Under the pieces are notes generated by a model that worked only from the letters and a program-made list of their open reading frames with translations, did no database searches and was not told where the DNA came from. The position numbers and the translations under genes are program-made. A stretch of DNA of 64,000 nt from Homarus americanus (Eukaryota > Arthropoda > Malacostraca > Decapoda > Nephropidae): NCBI RefSeq assembly GCF_018991925.1, contig NW_024753828.1:6601286-6665285 (forward strand). Reading direction: 5' to 3'. How positions within the stretch are numbered: the stretch's first letter is position 1; each line of letters starts with the position of its first letter. Below, piece by piece: positions 49,101 to 61,400 of this stretch.

Positions 49101-52100
49101 TTTCACTGATTTGCCTGATTAAAACACCGTATCTCAAAGCATCTCTCAATGTAGGCAACTCCGACTTCAGGAGCTCTCTCCCAGACCCAAGATAGTGACT
49201 GAGATGGCTGGATTTTTGGTTCCTCGTCCTGACACAAGCAGCCATCGCAAATATTATCAACTTATAAATGCATCAGAATCTGAAACAGAAAAAAATATTG
49301 TTAGTTGGGTTGTTAAAGAATGAAGTCAGAAAGCAATGTTCACTATTTAATTGAAATGCACTAATGCAGCTGTACGTTAGATTTTCGATAAATTTCACGC
49401 TAAAATTTACCTAACAAAAGGTTGCAAAATATTGAAACTGAAATTATTTTCTGTTTATATACACTAAAATCTACCAAAAAAGTGATGGGCCATTAGTTTT
49501 AGCTGATCTTCCCTCCTATGACACACCCTACAGTGGAGTATTCTTGTACAAGAGCTACACATACGCTCAGTGTGGTCATTCGTGACAGCCAAAGTTTTTG
49601 AGATTTCCTTTGCTTGTATGTAACACTCATTACTGTCCCACTAAGATGCTGGGAGTTCTAGAAAGCCAAGTGGAATATTCATTTTTTCAAAGAATAGGTT
49701 GTTTTTGTCGTGAAGTAATCCAGGGTCTTGTCTTTTATGACATGTAAATCAACAGTGACTCGTTTGGGAGGTTTATCTCTTCGTTCCATCTCTGCCATGG
49801 CCTTTACCATTTGATCTTTCATGTCGGGGGGGGGGGTCACATCATCATCGAAAAAAAGAGGGTTATCAATTCTTCTGACAAAAGGCACATATGGCCGGCC
49901 ATCTTTTTAGAAGTTTCTTTTGAAATCCCAATGTGGACCTTTTAAGATCTCTTTGCGAGGTGCTGTCTCCTCCCGTTTGGAAAGTTTGAACTGTGATCAA
50001 ACCATCCAAACTTTGAAAGTGTTAATGACGTTTGCCATCCACCGGTCATAGTACATTGCCCCAGGAGCTGGAAATCGTGTGCCACAAGCAGGTGCAGATC
50101 CTAGAAACAGTAGAAATGTGAGCTCCAAAAATTCCCTGTAGTCATATTAGGGATATTCGTCAATCAGGACTTTTTCTTTTTTATCATATTCGCTTACTAG
50201 CCGTTTGGGCGCTCTATCCAGTGTCAGTACAGGAGGAAACCGGGGACCGGTAAACCTGTGGTGTTTGGTAGTGAGGGTCACACTGGATAACACCCTTCTC
50301 ACGTGTGTCCGAGCCGAGGTTCGAACCCTTGACATATTGGTGAGAGTTAGGCACATTACCGCTGTACCACCAACACCAACATTATGCACAAACTTCAACC
50401 CATCTAACCATCTTCCTTGACGTCAGGAATGGCTTCAGTAACCTGCTGGTCTGTTAAAAAGTCTTCAAAGCGTTCTTGGTCGATGTTCATCCAGTAGGAT
50501 TGGAATCGTTTGAAGACCAGGATTTCTGGGAAAGAGGAAGTACTGTACCCATTGCTTCATTGAAAACAGCACCACCCACTAGCTCAAGGATGTGGTACCG
50601 ACAACCAATATGCAGTAGGTCTCAACCAAGCAAATGCTCTAAAATTACAGAAGCTCCTTTGTTGCAGCTAGTATTGGAGCTTGTAGTATCGAAGCACATT
50701 CTGCAAGCTCGGTTTTTAAGTCCCCACTTTTTCAAGAGCCTCAAAAACAGCATTTGCTTGGGTATCACCGGTACCTGAAGGAATTTTTGGAATGCTAAGC
50801 AACTGGGAGCCATACACACGGTGCATGCCCAGTACTTGCCAACAGTGCGTAACAGAGACGTGACCGATCGCCCAAGCGGCTAACGAGCCAATCAGTGGTG
50901 AAGAGGATAAAAATATGACTCACAGCAGTGTTATATGGGTGAAATTTCCAAGTCATTATGCAACCTTGAAATATTTTTTTTATGAAACTTTGCACAGTGT
51001 TGTGACAAATGGAAGCTTTTGCAAGGGTCAGACCTAAAAAAATTCCAACTTCGAAAATAAGGACCACTCTAATGTCCATCTATGATTATTATGCCAATGT
51101 CACAGTATTAGTAGTTTTATACTATTAATGTACTATTACCCTTTTCAGTGGACTATCAGGAGGTATTCATGGGGATCCTGCCATACTTCCACATCTATGG
51201 GCTGGTTCCTTGTTTGGGACTTTCACTTATTACAGGTTCTAAGTCTGTAACAGTCCCAACATTTGATCCTAAATCATTTGTTCATGTTCTGGAGAAGTAC
51301 AAGGTAAGAAAGTTTTACCAGTGACAATTTTCATAATTATAAACAAGTGTGCAAGAATATTTCTACTAGTTGTCTCAGCACTTCACTTTCTACACTTGTA
51401 TCACTCCCGTTATTATTTCCACCTCGTTTTAAGGAAAATTCTTACAAAACTAAAAAAACTACTTGAAATACAACAACAATTGTAATTGTTTGCATTTGTT
51501 TTGTTACATTTGAAATAAACAAAACCAAAATTGTGAACTTGTCTTTCCTTTCTTGTTCTACGGCCGTAACTTACACACACTGCACAAAAGGGCTTCACTG
51601 GTGAATAAACAAGAACCCGATGAATTATTCATTGGTATTGTTTCTTTTTGAAAATTCTTTAACTTATTTATAATTTACAGATCACGTACCTTCATACAGT
51701 TCCACCTATTATTAACTTCCTAACTCAAAGCAACTTAGTGAAACCTCATCACCTTGGACCAACACACACCATGACCTGTGGTGCTGCACCTGCAGGTCCA
51801 ACACTTATTGAAGAATTCTTCAAGAAATTTGGTGACGGGATTAATTTCCAGGAAGGTTAGTGTTTGACACCTGAACTTCTGTAGTAAGCATGTTTTTATA
51901 TTATTGTGACACACACACACACACACTTTATTTCTCTCTCTCTTGCACTCCTGTTGGTGATATGTTTATTTTTATTCCTATAATTGTCACCACTTATCAG
52001 CTTACTAGCCGTCTGGGCGGACTAACCAGTGTTAGTACAAGAGGAAACCAGAGTATCAGAAACCTGTGATATTTGGTAGTGAGGGTCACCCTTCTAATGT

Positions 52101-52374
52101 GTGTCCGGGCCATGCAGGACTCGAACCATTGACATACTGATGAGAGATACGCACATTAACGCCTTAATTTGGCAGTGTATAATATATGTATGGTAATGAC
52201 AGCATGAGTCACAATATTATCATGGTAAGCTTCCTGCAATTACAATAGAAACATAAATGCACTTATAATTCAGGGATAAGTTTAGAGGTTGTACATCTAT
52301 TGTCAAATAATGTACAGCTGTAAGATGTTACTTAGAGTTGCTCACTTTGTAGCGTGTTGTATGTGGCCAGTTGT

Positions 52375-52448
<74 letters not shown>

Positions 52449-55400
52449 GTACACTCGCAACAAAAAATATCCGTGCATACTGTAGTGTGAACAATTTGAG
52501 ACCAGTGACGATTGGTATTGGGAAAGGCGAGTTGTTCCAGCTTTATGTTGGCAGCCCTGGTCAAGTGAAACAAACCCTTATAAATAAGGTCGGGAAGTGA
52601 TAAATAGACAGTATGAAATATGAGGAGCTCCCTGTTAACAAAATTATTTGTGATACTTGTGAATATTGCTACATTAATTTATGCTACCAAATAAACCACT
52701 CAACCTGGTCGTCCTGAGGGGTGGTGCAGCGTGGACGGCCGCTCCGAGACCTGTCGTCTGTAGCACCAGTTTCTTTTACTTTTACTTTTATCCTCTTCGC
52801 CACTGATCGGCTTGTTAGCCGCTTGGGCGATCGGTCACGACTCTTTTCCTTTATATTCTTCACCAAAAGGTCGGCTCGCTAGCCGCCCGGGCGATCGGTC
52901 ACGTCTCTGTCACGCACTGTTGGCAAATACTGGGCATGCACCGGCTCCTGAATGTACCTGAACCCGCTCCAGTGTTGGTCAAGTCTTCTCTTGAAAGAGC
53001 TCACACTCGGTGCCGTCACAACACTTTCTGGTAGATTGTTCCAAGAGTTTACAACCCTCACTCCGAAAAAGTTTGCCCTCACGGTTTTCCGGACTTGCGG
53101 CTTCTTCAATCTTGAGCTGTGACCCCTTGTGGGGCGAGCGTCCGCCAGCTCCAAGTAAGGACACTCAACTGAGTAGTGCCCCCTGAGATGCTTATAAACC
53201 TCAACTAGGTCCCCCCTTGCCCGTCTGTAGTATAAGCTAGGCAAGTTCAGGCGCTCCAATCTCGCAGGGTAGCTGAGATGCCGAAGTGCAGGCACCAGCT
53301 TGGTGGCCCTCCTTTGAACATTTTCAACCAACTGACAGTCCCTAGCATATCTCGGGGACCAGATGGGGTGACAGTACTCCAGATGGGGAAGCACTTCACT
53401 CCTGAAGATCGTCACGAGGGACGGACCGTCTAGATATCTGAACGACCTTCTTATAAGACCCAATAATTTATTTGCCTGATTTACCTTCTTCTCACAATGG
53501 CCCGAGAACTTCAGCTCATTGTCAACATACACACCTAGGTCCTTCTCACACACAGTCTCAACTAGTACATTTTCTTCATCCCGTTGGGACATATGGTACG
53601 CCTCCTTACCGTTGGTACGCCCCAGGTGCATCCTCTTACACTTCGTGACATTGAATCTCAGCAGCCATTCCTTCGACCATTCCTGGAGCCCACAGAGGTC
53701 CTTCTGCAGCTCTTCACAGTCCGCTTGGTTCTTAATTTCCCGAAATAACTTGGCGTCATCGGCAAACATTTGTATGGAGGAGTGTACAACGTCAGGCATA
53801 TCATTTATGAAACAAACAAACAACAGCGGGCCCAATACACTACCCTGCGGTACCCCACTTGTTACAGGTACAGATGACGATTTCGTGCCATTAATCACCA
53901 CACATTGCTTGCGGTCATGTAGAAAGTTTCGAGGTATCGCCGAATCCACCGTGCAGCGGTGTTCCTGTGGACACCAACCCGCTGGCTAATCTGTGACGCC
54001 GAACCCTTTGTTATGAAGGGCAATAATAGCTCCTCGTGTTCCCTCTGAGGTTTCCATGTCATCTGGCATGTGCAGATCTCTACTGCTTCATATTGCCTCT
54101 GTTTTATACCCACGTTCACCGAGACCGAACCCTCGCTCATCATTCAGTCGACACAAAGCAACAATCCGAAAAGAGGAAACAAACACACTGATTGTCAGCC
54201 ATATGGCAACACCTAGTGGGGGGGGGGAGGGTTATGAGGATACACTTACCAACCTTCCCGACATATCACAGTGTATGCATCATTTCGTAAGTCGTCGATC
54301 ACACCCTGCAGTGATACTTTTTGGTGCGAGTGTACAATGCAGTGTTAGGGAGTTGCTGTGTGGTGAGGAGCTTGTTGAGAGGAGGTCTTGTCTGTTTGAG
54401 AGCATTGAGTAAAACGACCTTCACGGTTCAAGTTTAGAAGCTCCAAAAGTTGTTGGTAGCGAAAGTCAGAGCGGGGAACATGACAGAGGAAGGAGCAGGA
54501 GGTTAGGAAGGGAATTGTAGTGGGAGAGATAGTGCCGTGGCTTTACACGACTGCGTTTATTTGGTTAGCACATGGCGCACGTATTGGGTTTTGTCTGTGT
54601 TGGGTGTGTGATCCTCGGGTCACCACTCCTCCGGATTGTGTTAGTTCAAGACCTTCACGGCGAGACTGGGGGGTATTTATATGATTCTGCCGGATCAGGT
54701 TGAGAGGTTTGAAATGAGCGGCGCTGCTGATTGGCTGAGGTTAAGGCGATAACAGGTCAATCACCGCGCAGTCCGAAAGTGAGGTCTATCACATTTGGAA
54801 CTCGCCACTGGTTCGCTGGTAAGCAGACCGCAAGTGATCAACCAGAAGTTGTAGGGGAGAGTATCCACTACATCTTCACCCATCCACAACCTGAGGCAGC
54901 TGCATTAACTGTGCTATATTAATTTATTCACAACTCGAGAAATGTCTTTGATTATACAATAAGTAAATAATATGTATAATGACTCTTCTGGTAATAGTGT
55001 TATGCCGAAGCATAATTTAGTAAACTAGGTGTTTTGATTATTTTCTGTCCCAAGCAGCAGTTATTTTTGCAATTTTAGGAAGATTTCCGTGTATATATAT
55101 TGATGTATTAATTATGTGGGATTATTTTAGAATGTATTGCATCATTTTTTTTATGATTTACTTCTTATCGTAAGCCTCCTTCAGAGTAGCACGTACTAGA
55201 ACTTTCTAGACCTGTCTGGATTGTGCTAGGCATCTGACGAGACGTATATAAACACCCGTGAGCAGGGTAGTCAACCTCCTCCTATATTTCCCACTTCTGA
55301 ACTTTACCTTGTACTGTACCCTTTTTGTACCCTCAGAGCTAATGCTCTCTTCTCTCCATATCACCAACCAACCAGGAGTCAGTCACTAAATTGCAACTGA

Positions 55401-58400
55401 ATAAGAGGAACAACAAGACAACACATTAATTAATACAGACAGGTAGTGTACTGTAGCTTACTCTCAGCACCCAGTTAACACGGAACGGATCTCCTTCTCA
55501 TCGTATACTCTTGCAAAGTAGACTAGGTACAGGTACTTCACTACACACAATCTTACTAGTACCATTCCTGCTTCCTTAATACTTAGGTCACTACAGTAAT
55601 AACAGCACCTCAGAGTACAGTTGTTCCAAACACATCTCCAACACACATAGGGTGCAATGAGCTTGAGTCATCCAGAGATCTTTAGGGAGACTGCACAATG
55701 GCCACAAGCATGTCCCACTACACCTGTGGGTTCCTCTCACACAACAGTATTGTTAGCTGGCTCGGTATATTTCAATTCACTTTACGCACAGTTTATGAGT
55801 TATTCTCATCTCTTCACAAACATTTACCACTCTCGAATCATGGCACTGTCCGTGGTTATCTATCAAATGAGATTACTACGTGTATTAACTTCACACAGAC
55901 GTAAATAAGGTTATTTCTCTTTAACGTAGTTTATGGGTCATCCCCAACATTTCACATATGTATACAGTCGGCCTTTCATATACGCGGGTTTAGCATTCAC
56001 GGATTCGCAAATACGCGGATTGCCCCGCCAGAGGAATATTCTGTACATTGAAGTAATTGAAGTACATTCAAATCGCGCGCCATTCAACTCGCGCGCGGCA
56101 CCGAACACGGGACACCACCCGCTCCCGCAACCTCACACACACACGCATAGTTCTCCCTCACTCAGTCAGTCTCGCTGTAACCACACTTGTGTTGGCATCA
56201 GCATTGTAGTTGCAAAAATATTACATTTCCGTGAATGTATTATATCAAGCACAGTATGAATAGAATATCACTAATATAAGAGTATTTTAACCGAAAACTA
56301 CTAAAAAAACGAGTAACATCTCTTGAACATCGGAAGGTTAGGTAAAGTCTCTTGTTTTCGTCATGTATTTTATCCTAATTTACATTGAAATACATCACGT
56401 TTCAGCAAAAGTACTATTTATTTCCAAGAATATATTCATTCAGGCGCAGTTTAGGTAAAATATACGTGTGATGTAACATTTTTTTAATTGAAAATGATTC
56501 GAAAAACACGTACCCTCTAGCCCTGTTCAAGGAGAGGACTGGGAGAAGCTGTTTGGTGCTGCAGACGATGGCAAGGAAAATGATTTGGATGGATTTTAAT
56601 GAAAATATTCAGAAATATGGTATCGTAGTATTTATTCAAGTCAATTAGGATAGAATATTATTGTAATACAACAGGAGTGACGATGTGGAGGAGGCGGAGG
56701 GATAGAGCGGGGAGGAGGTGGAGGGATAGAGCGGGGAGGAGGTGACTGGCGGGAGCAGGGACGAGTGGAGATGCCAGCCAGTACATTACGGGTGTATTAA
56801 TTGTTTTTATAGCTATTTTTGCATTTTAATGTTAAATACTTTACATTACGTTTCAACAAAACTGCCATTTATTTCTGAGAACATGGAAATGTAATATTTT
56901 TGCTGAAATGATGTACGTATTACAGTGGAAAGTGACGAAAGCAATGACTCGCTTTCTTTCGTTCAAAAGATGTTGCCGTAATCGCTTTTCGAATGGTTTT
57001 CGGTTGTGGGATTATAAGGCTAATGATAGGATAGAATATTATTGTAATACAGTATGAGTACAACAGTTTTTTAACTGAATACCATTCGAAAAGCGATTAC
57101 GGTAACATCTTTTGAACAACGAAAGAAAGCGAAAGTCTTTCGTCATGATTTTATCCCACTTCCCACTATAATATGTACGTCATTCCAGCAAAAATATTAC
57201 ATTTCCATATTTATTTCTGAGAATATATTCATTCAGTCACAGTTAAGGTAAAATATACTTGTGATGTAATATTTTAATGAAAATCCAGTATCGTAGTTTT
57301 CTCTTGTTTCAAATTTAATTAACAAAGATTGATGTTTCAAATGTAATGAACAAAAATTTATGTCCAGTATCTATAAATTAACTTTAATAAATGAATACTT
57401 TGTTTTACATCGTCCTGTGCCACCATACCATGGATTTGGCTACTTTGGGCTCGCAAGAGGTCTGCCCTGGCAACTGTACCGACACCCGACACTCACAGCT
57501 GGTGGTGTGTTGGTGCATCGTTTCCATTGTTTACTGGTAGTTACTGGTAAATATTTTTCAACCTAACGAAACTATTACCCGTTTAGAGGTCGACCCCCAA
57601 TTTTTGCCAAATAATTTGGTCTTAAAAACTCGAACTACACACAGGTATATACGGTAAATAAGGACATGGGGGGCCAGGGGTTTTTTAGGGGGGGGGGCAG
57701 CAATAGTACACGGATTTTTAACATTCACAGGTATCTCTGTTACCTAACCCCCGCGAATGTTAAGGGCCGACTGTATTTAATAACTTATGATTTTATCAGA
57801 TCGTTATATTTGTATATATTCACCTGTCTCATGAGATAGCTATGTTTATTAATCTTACACAGACGTAAACAAAATAATTTATAGACGTTGTTTCACTTAC
57901 TCACAATATTACACTAGTAAGTACAAATTGGGCCTTCCCAACACTCATATAGGTGCTTTTAATTCTTCCTTAATACTGCCTAATACTGCCTATATACAGC
58001 CTGAAGACTATATGAGTGGACACTGGTATAATTCGTACAAAACGTAATTCAATACAATCTACGAAATTTGCACCCCTTTGTGGCAATTACCAATATCTGT
58101 GACACAACACCTTTGAAAACTTAGATACTACCTACAGAGATTATTTTGTTTATTATGCAGCTGTAACATAATTCATAAGAGATTATGGAGACCGGTACTA
58201 ATGTGTGCGGTACATAGAACTGTACAATATTCCGTGTTTACTGCCTTCCCGTTTTAACTTGTTCGCCTTCCATTCTTTGATGTTATCTCTTGTTTAGTGA
58301 TAATTTCACTTAACATTAGATTTTCAAGAACTCAACCCCATCGTTAAATGAGGGATACCCATACCTTGTGTATGTTTTTTGTGGTCGTGGTAATCATATA

Positions 58401-61400
58401 TTACAAGCGAGGTAATGTCTTACTCTTCCTCAGGTTATGGAATGACTGAAGCTTCTCCAGTGACTCATCTAACACCTAAAGGCAAATTTGTTATTGGTTC
58501 TACTGGAGTTGTCGTCCCCAACACCGTGGCTAAGATTGTTGACATCAATACTGGACAATCTCTTGGAGCTAATGAAGAAGGTGAAATGTGCGTCAAGGGG
58601 CCACAAGTATGTTCTTTTAATTTGTTTTTACTTTACATTAAGCTCTTGTGTATTATCACAACTTACCCCAAAAGACACAGTGCTGGATAACAGTAAATAT
58701 TGCTATGCTAGCTTTTTAAGTAGGGTAGACTTCAGTTAAATTTTTGTAAATCTACCTTCTTAAAATGTATTTACAGTACAATATAAGAGTACAAGACAAA
58801 ATAAAAATGCATTTCCTACCTAACTGGGAGGGGGGGGGGTCAGTATAAACACCACTGACTGCCACCTAACATTCCCTAAGACAGGATCACAAACCTTAAC
58901 CACATAGTGGCTAGCAGAAGGGAGAGAAAGGCAGACGTCTGACTTGTTTGACTCTTCAGAGGCTCGGGAATGGAACCTATTTTCTCCCAGGCAGCATCCC
59001 AGCTGGGCTGGTTGCCATAGCGGCAATCATCCCTGAGGCTGCGACACAGTGTGTACACTAACTTGTAGCATTTATGCCTTCATTGCTGTATTGCTATTAT
59101 ATGCTTTTGTTATTGCTGTTTATATGATACAAGTTCAAGTTTTAATGTTACAGTATACAGTTAAAGTTACTTTTAGGGGTGAATCTAGTGATCTGAACAG
59201 CAGTTTGCAGCCAGTTACAGAGGATTTACTGTGCAGTTAAGACATCTTAGGCCTGGTGGTCCAAATTCTGGTGTAAATGATGATTGATGGTTATAATGAT
59301 TGATGATCATAATAATAATGAATATGAGAGTATTTGATGATGATGATGAGGACTGCTGCTGGCTATGATGATGATAATGAAATCATTATTCAGTTTCTTT
59401 CTGGAAATTTACTGCCAGAGTACAATTGCCAAATACAGTACAGTAACTGTATTACCAGTATTACAATAAAAATACTGTACAGGTGTTAGAAATAAGGCTT
59501 TGTATTTTATCATTGGAGGTAAACACCATGAGTGGGTTTACTTTACTGTGACATAACTCAGAGGTTTTTAGAACATGATGAAAGGTGTTGATGGTAGTGT
59601 GTGGTTCAGTAGGTGTGTATTTCTGCCACATAAGTACTTGTAGATGCTATTTATTCAATCAAATTATCGTGAAACTTTCCACTGGTTTAACATGTATATA
59701 GAAAATGCAGGTATACAATACAATATGCTGTACGTAGACAGAGCAGGTATACAAACAATAGTAAGAAGTAAGTAGATTCGACCAAGCTTAGCCAGCAAGG
59801 GCACCAGACATTTATTTTCAGTAGGGTCCTTTGCATAGGTTGAGGATCTAACTAGGAATAGTAAATCTACACAAATAAACATGAAAGTTTGTGGCTTTAT
59901 ACAACAAGCATTACACTGCACTTAGACTGTGCATGAATGGTGAATAAATAACATCAATACCACATCATATCATTCTTGCCGTAGCTTCGGTGGGGATGTA
60001 CTGTAGTTTTGGGTTTTTACTTTGTAAGTTTTAGTTGCATTTAATTCAACTCAGAGCGACATAAATTTTAATGAATTAATACAGTACTTTACTGTTTAGT
60101 GTAAATTCGATCAAAATAACTTCAGACTATTGGGCTTACGTGAGGTTCTTTTATATTTTCTGAGAGATTACAGTATTCTTTTTGTGTGAAATATTAAATT
60201 CGATATATTTCCATAGGTTATGAAGGGTTACTACAAGAATGAGAAGGCAACAAGGGAAACCATTGATGAAGATGGCTGGCTGCACACAGGAGACCTTGCT
60301 AAGATGGACCATGACCAGAATGTGTACATTGTCGACAGACTCAAAGAACTCATCAAAGTAAAAGGATTTCAGGTGAGCAATGTTAATTCATTATAGAATA
60401 TAATAATGTTTCTCAAAGTTTTAGGTCAAGGATGACTAAAATAGTCTGGAAGCCTGACCTGATGATCCAAAATTCTTGTTTAAAGTGTTTTCTCTGCTGG
60501 TTAAATTATTCATCTTTCGGGTGTATATAATGAGATCCAGGGAGGTGTGGAGTTTAGATCCTTGGGCAATTTGAGATTTACAATATGGGTGGTGCCAGGG
60601 CCTACTATTTGGATTTGTTCTGAAGCTGCATCACTAATCAGCTGAGGAAGAATGATGTCTACTTACTACTATTTTGCAGTCACTCGGAATCGAGTATGAC
60701 AATCATCCAGCTATGATAAAATGATATGAGGTGACTAGAGAGGCCGATACAGGACCGGCAGCGTAGTTTACAGATGTTGCACATGTGGAGGGCTACATCT
60801 AGTGCTGTTTTATGTGGGGGCACCTGTGGTGGTGTTATATGTGGGGGCACCTGTGGTGGTGTTATATGTGGGGGCACCTGTGGTGGTGTTATATGTGGGG
60901 GCACCTGTGGTGGTGTTATATGTGGGGGCACCTGTGGTGGTGTTATATGTGGGGGCACCTCTGGTGGTGTTATATGTGGGGGCACCTCTGGTGGTGTTAT
61001 ATGTGGAGTCACCTGTGGTGTTGTATGTTGCGGTAGGCTCTGCACCAAGGAGCCTCATGGCTGCCTGGTGTACCCCTCTTACTCCTCATGACCTTTCATC
61101 AACACATCATTGACCCTACTGTTTGATAGTCTCCAAATACATATACAGTTACAGGTGAATATTTATTAATACAGGTATAACTTAACTCTTACACCATGGT
61201 GTCTCCTCAGGTTGCCCCAGCTGAGTTGGAAGATTTAATAAGGAGCCACCCTGAGGTAGAGGATGTGGCGGTGATTGGTCTTCCTCACGACAGGTTAGGA
61301 GAGGTACCTAGAGCCTATGTGGTGCTAACGCCCAACTCCAACTTATCTGAGGAAGCCATTGCGGACTACGTTGCCATAAAAGTAGCCCCTCACAAACAGT

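Noticed and set aside
60774..61113. Overlapping open frames on both strands with 9-residue repeats (GGTCGG..., YNTTTGAPT)
   Set aside because: The 27-bp minisatellite is divisible by three and lacks stops in every frame; it lies in intron 6 between two confirmed exons.
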